DNA from: Diplolepis rosae | Lineage: Eukaryota; Arthropoda; Insecta; Hymenoptera; Diplolepididae | NCBI GenBank assembly: GCA_030998225.1 | Contig: JAPYXD010000466.1 | Coordinates: forward strand, 4,629,001 to 4,693,000 | Direction of reading: 5' to 3' | Length of the DNA stretch: 64,000 nucleotides | Part shown: positions 54,951 to 64,000 of the stretch, piece after piece | How the letters are laid out: the number at the start of each line of letters is the position of its first letter | Position numbering within the stretch: position 1 is the stretch's first letter | Notes under the pieces: model-generated | Told to the model about the DNA's origin: nothing | The model's database searches: none | Seen by the model: the letters and a program-made list of their open reading frames with translations, nothing else | Position numbers and translations under genes: made by a program

Positions 54951-56286
54951 CCAATAGAATTCAGGATCAATAATAATTGATTCAGGAAATACTTCAACTC
55001 TGTAGAGCATTTTTGTATTTCGAATTCAAAATGTGTGCTTAAGCCACAAAAAAGTAAGCTGAAAATGTAGATATAAAACTAATTATGTCATGTTTATGTC
55101 TTCTTAATGGAAAATACTTTGCATATAATTCTCTAATTCGATATTTTTTTAATGTATGAACATTCAAGAAATTGATAAATATTCCATCTTTTTATAGGCA
55201 CTAAAGATTTCCGGATAATGCTTTGATTGAGAAAGCTAAAAATTTGTCAAATATTGATATAAATTGCAATTTTACAATTGCATTATTTTTCAAATATTTT
55301 AACATCTCTTCAATCTTGATAATTCTTACAGAAGTTTATTTCATGTGAGTGACTTTTTCTTTTTCTAATGAAAGATTTCGTAATTCTAAATTCGGCCCAA
55401 TTCGTAACATTGTAAAAAGATTTTAAAACTTCATAAAAATTTTTTTTCTGTTTTATTCAAAGTCAATAAATATTCAATGTTTGGAATCGAAATATTAAGT
55501 AAATGATTTTTATTTTCTTTGAATAAACTGCTTTAATAAGACAATCTTTCTTCTTTGTGAGAAATCTCAATTTTAAAATTAAAATTCTACGCATAGGATA
55601 CAAAAACATAATATGAAAATACTTTTATTACAGAATTTTGAAATATACAAGTTGACCAATTTTTAATCGAGTAAATCGGCTACTTTGAGCAAAAAATTAT
55701 GTTAAAAATATTTTATCCAAAAAAAAATAAGACACATTAAATTACGGTTTAAAATCCACATTCATAGATTGATGGTAAAAGCAGTTTAAAGTTTTTTAAT
55801 CTTACGTTTTAGTGACGTATGCACAGACTTTTAATCAGATAAATGAAATGCTTTATTCTTTAAACATTCATTAATTGAAAATTGTACTCAAAATTTAATC
55901 TTGCAGCGTTACAATGTTACAAAATCTTATTAATCATTATTTTAGTCGAATTATTTTCAAAATATTTAAAAAATAAATGTAAATATTTTGATTAAATACT
56001 CTGTCAAATTTTGCATTTGACTGATCTTGCAAAATTGTTGAAAGTTTTGAATACCGATAGAAGAAACTTTAAATGAAATTTTATGTCCATAAATGCTTAA
56101 AGTTCTATATAGAAATATCAACTACAGCATTCTCAAATTTTATAAATAAACTACTAAATTCAAAAAGTTTCGGATTTTTTTAAAAACTGTACAAATTTCA
56201 AATATGAATCAGTCAAAATCTACTGATTATCAGTGAAATTTGACTGATTTAAATAACTAAAAACAGGTTACTGTGAATCAGTCAAA
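54951..56286. other. Block present only in the left arm
   Basis: About 1.34 kb of AT-rich sequence separates the outer and inner paired parts of the left arm. In the right arm the two parts join directly at AAATTT (about 60891), and both block edges have AAATTT. Either it was inserted on the left or deleted on the right through this microhomology. No coding frame or terminal repeats are seen, which favours deletion. Confidence 0.6.
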
Positions 56287-56405
56287 TTTCACTGATTACT
56301 TCTGTGAAAAGTAACTGATTTAACAGTGAAAAATATTGTTTCCACTGATGATTCAGTGAAAAGGCAAATCACTGATTCAATCAGTGAAAATTTGACTTAT
56401 TCAGA
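56199..56405. repeat. Cluster of TCACTGATT / AATCAGTGA words
   Basis: At least ten forward and inverse copies of AATCAGT(G/C)AAA-like words occur in about 200 bp, mirrored at 60770-60890. They could fold into several small hairpins. Confidence 0.65.
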
Positions 56406-56905
56406 TTTAGAGTGTATACAAATTTCAAATATAAAGTGTACTCTGTACATTAATCAAACAAATTTAGAAGATGAATATTTTAATAAATATTCCTAAATAT
56501 TATTGGAATATAATACATATCGATTTAGAAAAACTTCTTCAAAGTACTCAGACATTTTTCTTATTTTACGACATTTTTGCACCATGTTTGACCTTTGGGT
56601 AGGATTCAAGAAAACAATTGTAGACATACTTTCATTACTTAGTAAAAGACTATGAAGACTTGCTTTTTAAATTAAAGCGAAAACTTTTAAAACCTTTAAC
56701 AATCGGTTGCATAGATTCTGCTCTAATCTTGGACGCAATTAGAGAAATAGGTTTTTTTGCTTTTTTTAGATCTAGTTTTTGCCTTAAACATAAAAGAAAG
56801 AAAACACATTTGAAATATTAAAATAAAAAAGCTGGTTCATTCTTCGAGAATCCCAAATATTCTGAAATAAAACTCCTTTCCACACCACCACGGAGGTAGA
56901 GTTTA

Positions 56906-57584
56906 CTAGTAATAGTTCAATAAATTTTATGTACACTTTCAAGGCACATCGTTTTTCCTTTAGCAAAAATTTTTAAAACTTCTAATTTTTCAAGTAATTG
57001 GGAGAAGTACATTTAAAAAAAAATTGTTTTCTCTACTTCCACTCGCGCTAGCTTAACAAATTTTCAGAATTTTACGATTTTATTAATATTGTATTAAGTG
57101 CCTACATTTTCTGAAACTATCTACAGGAGAAAAATTTTAATACTTTAGTAAAGAAAGTTTTCTGAAAAGTTGTAGCTCAATCAGATTAATAGCCAAAAAG
57201 TTACCAACGTTTTAAATCGCAAACGAACGGTATAGAGATCAAATTGGAGACGAAAACAAATAATAATAGCAACCTTCTTTTGTTTTCTTCTAAGATATAC
57301 TTGATTCTCGCTTTATGCGTTATTTGAAAAGGCAAGAGTGTGGATTCTTCATATTTTTATCGTAATTCCTTATTGAAAACGGCAAAAGTAAGAATATTAT
57401 ATTATTATTTGGTGATACGTGAGTGCTCTTACGTACGTTATTGTTTGATGCTTGTGGGTAAGTTTCTTTTGTGAAACTTAATTTGTGTGCAGATTACAAA
57501 TTATTCACATTCGCTCAATTTTATCGACTTTTCATCTTATTAATTCTTTTCAAATAATTCTGTTTTCCTTCGTCGTATAATTTA
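56906..57584. other. Spacer and presumed promoter region of the hAT-like gene
   Basis: AT-rich, without a gene. The sequence GCGCTAGCTTAACAAA (about 57047) and a run of short T-tracts precede the ATG. No hAT-type short terminal repeats were identified. Confidence 0.35.
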
Positions 57585-59794
57585 TTGTTCACAATGAGTA
57601 ATCCGGTTGACCCAAATTCGAGTGTTTTGAAGGACAGCCAGGTTCAAACGAAGGTTGACCACCGTTTGAACTCTGGTTCAAACGAATGTCAACCCGCTAG
57701 AAAAGTCATGAAAAATGCAAAAAACTTTCAGTTGGGATGGTTTGAGGAATTTCCGTCGTGGAGAGAGTGGGTGGTTACATTAGCAGATGAAACAAGATTT
57801 CATTGCAAAATTTGCAATAAAACGTTGCTATGTGGCAAATCGGAAATTGAAAAGCATGAAGCATCTTTATCACACAGAAAGAAGCAAGAGTTTTCAAATA
57901 AATTAGAATGTTATGGAGTAGTAAGTGAAAATTCTTCTAATGTAACTGCCAATTCTTACAGTGTTGAACCTTGTGTAGCAAGTTCTTCTGCTTCAGAATT
58001 CACAAATTCCACGATTCCGGAAAGTGTTACTTTCAAACAGATAGTACAAGAAGCAGAGATTAGGATTAGTACATTTTTCGTAGAGCATAATTTACCATTC
58101 GCGATTTCATCAGAATTGATAGGACTTTTCCAAGATATGGAACCTTCGGTTTTAAAGGACGTTAGATTGAGCCACACTAAAATGGTCCTAGTTGTAATAA
58201 CGTCGTATGTGCTGCTGAAACTGATCGCATGGCAAATATTTTGCGTAGGCAATCATTTTCAGTCTACGAAGACGAAACGACCGACAGGACTCTAGAAAAG
58301 TGGCTGTCATTAATAGTTCGATATGTGGAGCCAACGACATTTCCTGTCAGGGTGGAATTGCTCCAGCTTATTAATGTAAATGCTTCGGATTGCTCTGCCT
58401 CTAAAATTTTTGATGCGTTCGAAAAAGCATTGTCCGGGCAGAAAATCCCTTTATCTGATATCTGTGCTTTAGCTTGTGATAATGCACAGGTGATGGTCGG
58501 CAATAGGTCCTCATTTAAAACAAAATTAAGGGAAAAAAGTCCCCGTTTAATTGTTTTTCCGTGTATCTCGCATTCGTCAGCAATTGTAGCAAAATATGCT
58601 TGTGCCACAATCCCAGATGTAGAGGATTTAATCAAAGATTTGCCAGCTTTTCCTAATGCTAGCTCCAAGCGAACGGCTATTTTTCGATCGATTGCTTTGA
58701 AATTAGGAAATGACTATCAAAAAATTCCTAGTCATTCTGAAACTCGCTGGCTTGTCCGCTATCGATGCATAGATATTATAATAAAGAATTGGGAAGTTAT
58801 TCTTCAGTATCTTATGGTCCTCGTATCTGAGAAGGTAGAGAAGGCCAAAGACTTGTTAGGAAAAATGCAGAATACTTTGACACTCGCATATTTCCTATTC
58901 TCGAAATTTACTTTGAATAGGTTCAACGTATACAATGCGAAATTTCAAAGTCGCGAAACAATGATTCAGGAACTCCAGCCAAACTCGGCTAAATTCTTCG
59001 TATGGATTCTTAGCAGTTATTTGAAAGAGGGTCTTCTTCAACCGAATTTATTCTTTCAAATCATTAGAAATGTTAACTTTGCAGATCCTAGTAATCAAAA
59101 GCCGCTTTAAGACATTGATGTTGGTAAGGAAACGCGAGAATATTTCCAGCAGCAACTTACAAACAAGAAATTGCAAATAGTAGAAGTTGATCTATTTCTT
59201 CGTAATTGCTTGAAATTTTATGTCACAGCAAGCGAAGAAATTCGCAATCGACTTCCTTTTGATGACATCTTTTTGTCTTGCGTTGCTGTTTTCCGGCCTC
59301 AAGTAGCTTTCTATGCTGATCGAAGCGAAACTTTTCCTAGGGTCTGGAAAGTTTGTCAAGATTTAGGGTCGTTTGATAGAATAGGTGTACAAAAAGAGTG
59401 GGATTCTTTACTCAAAATCAGACAGGAACTCAAAGAAAAGTGGTCGAATTTATCTTTTGATGAAATGTGGTCTAGTATCGGTGTATCTTCGACGAGTACA
59501 GGAGAAAAACTTTTTCCAAATTTGACCTCAGTATTGAATCATGTTCGGAGTCTTCCTCATTCAAATGCTGAGGCGGAGCGAGGTTTCTCCATGCTCACGG
59601 ACGCGAAAACTCCCAAAAGAAATCGCTTAGGAAACAGGACGGTCAACTCAATTTGTGTTACTCGATCAGCCCTAAAGGCGAGAGCTGAAACAGCCAGAAC
59701 AACGAGCATCACTTCGAAGCATTTGCAATTAATGACCGAAAATCTATATGAGGTGGCAGAAAGAAAGTTCTTCGCTCACGAAGGAGAGGATTAA
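57585..59794 (+). pseudogene. hAT-family transposase-like protein with BED finger, one frameshift and one stop
   Basis: Three frames make up one protein of about 730 residues: 57585-58200, 58206-59107 and 59111-59794. The N-terminus has RFHCKICNKTLLC...EKHEASLSHRKK, a BED-like C-x2-C...H-x5-H finger. VYEDETTDRT carries a candidate catalytic Asp and CALACDNAQVM a second conserved acidic segment. The C-terminus has LPHSNAEAERGFSMLT followed by KTPKRNRLGNRTVNSIC, the typical hAT dimerisation region with its Glu. A frameshift lies near 58200 and a TAA at 59108. It is enclosed by the giant inverted repeat. A domesticated ZBED-type gene is less likely given the breaks. Confidence 0.75.
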
Positions 59795-60270
59795 TTCTAA
59801 TGGCCAAGGCATGGCGTTAATCAATTTCAAACCCCTTTCTTACTCACAAAATAATGACATTTTATTTCTTATATCAGAGATACGTTCTTTATTCCTTTCT
59901 TCGCGTGCCTCGGGTATGGAAATTGTTTAGTTTTAATTATTATTTTGTGAGTAAGAAAACATACTGAAATTGAGTAATATCACGCTTTGGGCATAAGTGA
60001 GAGGCAAGCGGCCTCACAATAATCAAGCACCCCAAATCATCCCGAATTAATCAAACTTCTTCATTACTTGATTTAAAACAAAACATTTTTGTTCGACGTA
60101 TACTGGCATTTAATAGAGGCAAGCCTGAAGTACGGGCTACATTTGTAGCGTTTTTTACCACTTTGCTTCATTTTTTTCCTTTTTTCTTTTTGCTTGAAAG
60201 CAAAAACCCTTTTCGTTTCGTAGGACGTGGACTAGGCCTACAGGGGATACCACGTAAAAAAAACGAGCCT
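59795..60270. other. 3' region of the hAT-like gene
   Basis: No further coding region. 59820-59960 is an imperfect inverted repeat around CTTACTCACAAAATAAT / ATTATTTTGTGAGTAAG. GGACGTGGACTAGGCCTACA lies at 60224. The right palindrome arm follows. Confidence 0.4.
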
Positions 60271-61614
60271 TAAACTCTACCTCCGTGGTGGTGTGGAAAG
60301 GAGTTTTATTTCAGAATATTTGGGATTCTCTAAGAATGAACCAGCTTTTTTATTTTAATATTTCAAATGTGTTTTCTTTCTTTTATGTTTAAGGCAAAAA
60401 CTAGATCTAAAAAAACAAAAAAACCTATTTCTCTAATTGCGTCCAAGATTAGAGCCGAATCTATGCAACCGATTGTTAAAGGTTTTAAAAGTTTTCGCTT
60501 TAATTTAAAAAGCAAGTCTTCATAGTATTTTACTAAGTAATGAAAGTATGTCTACAATTGTTTTCTTGAGTCCTACCCAAAGGTCAAACATGGTGCAAAA
60601 ATGTCGTAAAATAAGAAAAATGTCTGAGTACTTTGAAGAAGTTTTTCTAAATCGATATGTATCATATTCCAATAATATTTAGGAATATTTATTAAAATAT
60701 TCATCTTCTAAATTTGTTTGATTAATGTACAGAGTACACTTTATATTTGAAATTTGTATACACTCTAAATCTGAATCAGTCAAATTTTCACTGATTGAAT
60801 CAGTGATTTGCCTTTTCACTGAATCATCAGTGGAAACAATATTTTTCACTGTTAAATCAGTTACTTTTCACTGGAGTAATCAGCGAAATTTGTTGTTTAC
60901 TGTTCAAATCTTACTACGATTTCAGACGGACAGACAAATTAAGAACTACAAAATATTTCATCCAAAAGATTGCACTCCTCCATAAAATCTTGTCAAATTG
61001 TAACAAGACGAACATTTTTATGTAAAATTTAAAGTTGATTGATATTTATATGTTAATATGGAAATACCAATAAACACATATTTTAGCTTTTTAATTTATC
61101 TACTGCTATTAGACAATTTTCCATTTCCGTAGAGATTTTAAGTTTTGGAATGAAAAGTTTGTGCTTAGGCTACAAAAATGTGAGATGAAAATATTTCTAA
61201 CATATAACTGAAAATATAAATTATGAACTTGAATTTTATGTTCATTTTATGTTGATAGAAAATATTGTTCTAATTGAAAAATTGTTAAATGTACAAAATT
61301 AGTAAGAAGTATGTAAATTTGAATGGAAAATTATATATTGATTCAAATTTTATACATTTATTGTCACTAAATTTCACTGAAAGTTTATTTTTTAAGTGTT
61401 GAAATCCTCATGAAATTTTCCAAGATCATACTGATGTTTATTTCATGCAGACTTTCTTCAAGAAATTGAAGAAAAGTGTTATTTCTTGAACTATATACTT
61501 CGTAAATTCAAATTCGTCGTCTGCTTCGCACCTCTTTTGCACGTACTCGAGAAAAATACAATTCTTAATTTCGACTCGATAAACGAAAGCGTGAAATCTA
61601 AAAATAACTTGAAA
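60271..61614. repeat. Right arm of the giant inverted repeat
   Basis: The 1344-bp inverse of 54221-56905 without the 54951-56286 block. By eye the arms differ only at scattered positions, so they are either young or kept similar by gene conversion. The outer end is ...AAAATAACTTGAAA at 61614. No matching short target duplication is visible outside 54221 and 61614. Confidence 0.9.
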
Positions 61615-61830
61615 TAGTTTGAAAAAAACGTTTTTTTCGTATTTTACACTGAATTTTTTAAAAATAATTCGTTCTTGCTTTGATTTGAAAATATAAATAC
61701 CGAAGAGTAAAGAATTTCAATAAAAAGTACGATTTTCCACACGAGACATGATTGAAATTCGAAGAAAAGAATTCTTATTGAAAAATAATGATCAAATATT
61801 CTTCAAATGGCATAATTTTAATAATTATTA

Positions 61831-62454
61831 TCAAGAAATTAGATAAAAAAGCATTTTGATGAATAAAACATATTGACGACAGCAAACATTGAATTGAACC
61901 CTCAGTTTCCCGCCTCCAAGGCAAGAGGCCCAGAGCTCTACTAGATGAGCCAGTGAACCCAGAATGTGGGGGCTAGCGGTCACCACCACGCTCCCATGTG
62001 CGCTTCCTATAGTTGCGAAATCCTTTGCTGTTTTCATTGTGTTTGCAATTCCTATACGTTTAGTATCATTAATAAAACAAATTGCTATGTATGTTGAGTC
62101 TTTTGATGAGGTTTTTATTCGTAATACTGTATATTTTGGATACTCAATTTTATTTTGAGTGCAGATTTCGTTAAATTTTTTGCAATTTTTACTAATAGAA
62201 TTTGGTTGGACGTTTTTATTTGTTCCCTTTGATTCATTAATTAAGGCATTATATAAATTTTGTGCTACCTTTTGCATTACATTTTCATTATCTTTGCCAC
62301 TATTCATTATTATATAATTTTTATATTGTAAATTAACGTGAAATAGACATTCATTATTATTGATTTCTTCAATGAGTATCTCATAAATGAGGTGTGGATC
62401 TCCTCTTTGTTGAATAATTTTGTGTAGTAAGGTTGTAAAAGGAACATGCGACAT
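61831..62454 (-). CDS. Protein with two double-stranded-RNA-binding domains, 3' end replaced
   Basis: From the ATG at 62454 an open 207-residue frame. Residues 4-73 fit a dsRBD: VPFTTLLHKIIQQRGDPHLI, then a beta sheet (LFHVNLQYKNYIIM), then an Ala-containing helix (VMQKVAQNLYNAL). Residues 91-149 fit a second one (CKKFNEICTQNKIEYPKYTV ... YIAICFINDTKRIGIAN, TAKDFAT). From residue 150 the frame reads through a tRNA-like insertion, so the natural C-terminus is lost. It lies 180 bp downstream of the glycoprotein remnant, on the same strand. dsRBD proteins bind dsRNA and can block Dicer; a viral or retroelement RNAi suppressor is an inference. A host dsRBD paralogue is the alternative. Confidence 0.6.
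   Translation of the reverse strand: MSHVPFTTLLHKIIQQRGDPHLIYEILIEEINNNECLFHVNLQYKNYIIMNSGKDNENVMQKVAQNLYNALINESKGTNKNVQPNSISKNCKKFNEICTQNKIEYPKYTVLRIKTSSKDSTYIAICFINDTKRIGIANTMKTAKDFATIGSAHGSVVVTASPHILGSLAHLVELWASCLGGGKLRVQFNVCCRQYVLFIKMLFYLIS
61895..61965 (-). repeat. tRNA-like SINE fragment in the dsRBD frame
   Basis: On the minus strand GGCTCATCTAGTAGAGC (box A with D-stem GCTC/GAGC), GCCTC...GAGGC (anticodon-like stem) and GAGGGTTCAATTC (box B) are in tRNA order and spacing. It differs from families A and B. It truncates the dsRBD protein after residue 149. Confidence 0.5.
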
Positions 62455-62633
62455 TCTTAAGATGTTAGATTCGGATAGAATAATGTGATCTACTAAGTTC
62501 TTCTTTTAGTTCAGAGTGAGGATAAAGAGTAGTTTTTGTACTATTATGATCTTTACCTGGATTGGTATTTTCGTTATGTGTTGAAATTTTAGGTTCCTCT
62601 AGAGTTTTGTGGTGCTGAAGCTGTAAGCAGTGG

Positions 62634-63705
62634 TTAATGGCTCTCAGCGGGAGGTCCAGCAGGTCGGTTGGTGCTTAAGTGTAACAAGAGGTTAGTGACC
62701 GAATCCCAGAAGACGCCTAGTAGATGGAGAGACCATCCAAATAATCTATGTAATACATATCCATGAATAATGGTATCTGCTATTAATTTGATTCCTTTAA
62801 TTATTATAATTAATCCGATTATACCTGCACTAGTAGTTCCGAAATTTGTAAAAACTGTCCAAAATCTACCCCAAGCGGATTCAGCAATTTTATCAATTAC
62901 TTCTTGGTTAAATAAATTTGTTAATGATATTCCTTGATTAATAGTCGGATGTCTTGTTATTTCTCTAGCTAAAGAATTTAAAATCATCGGTTTTTCTGCT
63001 GGAAAGATCATATGATCTCGTAGCTTATCAAGATCAGATTGAAAATAAATGCCACTTGTTGCTAAGGATGAAGGATTTGTATATTTCCAGGTTGCTTTTG
63101 TTAGATGTTTAATTATAGTTTCTGCTATGGATTTAACAGGATTTGGAAGTAATTTATACCAGATTTCACCAAAAAGGTACATTGGTGGAAGGAAAGAATT
63201 GCAATTTGTCTGGATACCGGATTTATTTTATTATGTGTTGGTGGAGAAAGGAAAAAGGATTGATTTCCTCTGAATACTGGTAGTTGTAGATAACATTCTT
63301 CAGTTTTGCGATATTTTACTTCAACTGGTATATATTTTACGATATGTACTACTTCTCCTGCAATTACTGACATATATCCTGGGCCTTTCATTAAATGATA
63401 TGCAAATTCGTGTGGTGATTGGGATGCTAATGTTAATGTATTTCTAAAAACTTGCTGTTCAAGTATACATCGTTGAGTAAGAACGTCGTGATAAAGTCTA
63501 TTTATTTCAGTGCGTATGTGTCTTTCCACATATATGAATTTAGAGTTAACGTATGTAAAAATGTCCATAGTTTGTACTTCTAAATGTTTATTTTCTAAAA
63601 ATGAATTTCCAGGTCTAGTTACAAAAATTAATAATTTTGGATGTTCGGTTTGTATTAAAACGTAACTGCAAACTGGGTTTTCATAGTTAACATGAAATGT
63701 ATAAG
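62634..63705 (-). pseudogene. Endogenous chuvirus-like glycoprotein remnant
   Basis: Two overlapping minus-strand frames (63705-63125, open across the codon at 63568, and 63182-62634) cover the C-terminal half of a glycoprotein of the type found in chuviruses (Jingchuvirales) and captured by BEL/Pao-type elements in arthropods. Visible marks are HEFAYHLMKGPGYMSVIAG, a Cys-containing ectodomain stretch, the segment YTNPSSLATSGIYFQSDLDK, and a membrane segment (AGIIGLIIIIKGIKLIA) before a short Pro-rich tail. A frameshift lies near 63185. The 5' end is cut by the mariner at 63708. It is non-functional as it stands. Confidence 0.75.
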
Positions 63706-63707
63706 TA

Positions 63708-64000
63708 AAGGGTTTCCCAATAGGGGTGATATGATTTTGAATGTCCCTATCGGGCTGATTTGAGCTGAAATTTTTGACGTCTGCTGTCAGTTGTCATCAG
63801 TAAGGTTTGCCATTTAATCATGAGTAGTTTCACGCTTCCGCAACGTTTGGAAATTGTCCAATTATTTTATCAAAATTCGAGAAGTTTTGTCGGTGTTCAA
63901 AGAGCATATCGTGCAAAATATGGTCGTCATTCTGCTCCATCCGCGCTCTCAATTCGTCGAATAATCGATAAGTTGGAGAGTGAATTTACTCTATTGGATA
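63708..64000 (+). mobile_element. Second mariner copy, running off the window
   Basis: It starts AAGGGTTTCCCAATAGGGGT directly after TA (63706-63707) and matches 33417-33120 read in inverse almost base for base. The transposase start (ATG at 63820) gives the same MSSFTLPQRLEIVQLFYQNS N-terminus, open to the window end. It interrupts the glycoprotein remnant. Whether this copy is full length cannot be seen. Confidence 0.85.
63820..64000 (+). CDS. Tc1/mariner transposase N-terminus, partial
   Basis: Sixty open codons encode the DUF4817-type helix-turn-helix region, identical as far as read to residues 1-60 of the frame at 33305-32775. The catalytic domain would lie beyond the window. If it is full length this would be the source copy for the deleted one. 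Confidence 0.75.
   Translation, partial: MSSFTLPQRLEIVQLFYQNSRSFVGVQRAYRAKYGRHSAPSALSIRRIIDKLESEFTLLD

Larger units (their letters stand above)
54221..56905. repeat. Left arm of a giant inverted repeat
   Basis: The arm runs from TTTCAAGTTATTTTTAG to GGAGGTAGAGTTTA and is the inverse of 60271-61614. Outer pairing covers 54221 to about 54950 and inner pairing about 56287-56905. The 1.34-kb block between has no counterpart on the right. The arms contain clustered AATCAGTGAAA/TCACTGATT words (56205-56400). Confidence 0.9.

Noticed and set aside
58264..58668. 134-residue minus-strand frame
   Set aside because: Antisense shadow of the hAT-like transposase, whose plus-strand frame carries the recognised motifs.
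57585..59794. Domesticated ZBED/hAT host gene
   Set aside because: A frameshift near 58200 and a TAA at 59108 break it, and it sits inside a large inverted repeat. A sequencing error at both sites could revive the idea but is not supported here.

Overview
The window looks like a nuclear segment of an arthropod genome, most likely an insect and possibly a hymenopteran. It is AT-rich, has (TA)n microsatellites, and is packed with transposable elements (TEs) of insect type: errantivirus-like Ty3/gypsy, BEL/Pao, an R1-like LINE, Tc1/mariner with a DUF4817-type N-terminus, hAT, TTAA-flanked piggyBac-like elements, and an endogenous chuvirus-type glycoprotein. I recognise no intact host gene. Nearly every long reading frame belongs to a TE, and most are broken by frameshifts or stops.

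Layout. 1-12 kb: tRNA-derived repeats, a solo LTR (833-1673), Tc1/mariner-like non-autonomous elements (3496-4076, 5135-6140), a THAP-domain exon (about 6.4-6.8 kb), a 1.4-kb foldback (9002-10439) and a TTAA-flanked MITE (11633-11837). 12.9-18 kb: a hAT-like foldback carrying a BED-finger exon in each arm, later invaded by two solo LTRs with clean 4-bp target duplications and by a pair of tRNA-like repeats. 18-35 kb: short spliced-looking exons, foldbacks, an element with repeated TCACAACCGTGGCA boxes (23.2-25.6 kb), a GTAC-rich tandem-repeat region (28.2-29.3 kb) and a TTAA-flanked foldback (31808-34603) with a deleted mariner nested in one arm.

35-52 kb is a retroelement graveyard: a LINE 3' end; an LTR end with a tRNA-Leu-type primer-binding site; a RAG1/Transib-like transposase pseudogene (36804-38515); an errantivirus-like provirus (gag remnant, protease, RT, RNase H, a second RNase H1-type domain, integrase and F-type envelope remnant) split by a TTAA MITE; a BEL/Pao pol on the opposite strand abutting the envelope; and an R1-like endonuclease-RT fragment.

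54-61.6 kb is a large inverted repeat with arms of about 1.35 kb around a hAT-family pseudogene. The right edge carries, on the minus strand, an endogenous chuvirus-like glycoprotein remnant followed 180 bp downstream by a frame with two double-stranded-RNA-binding domains. This is the most intriguing cassette in the window. A second copy of the mariner interrupts the glycoprotein at the window end.

The recurring theme is nesting. Elements interrupt each other at recognisable target sites, and several unrelated DNA transposon families have become long palindromes. All family assignments are by eye from motifs; no database search was possible.
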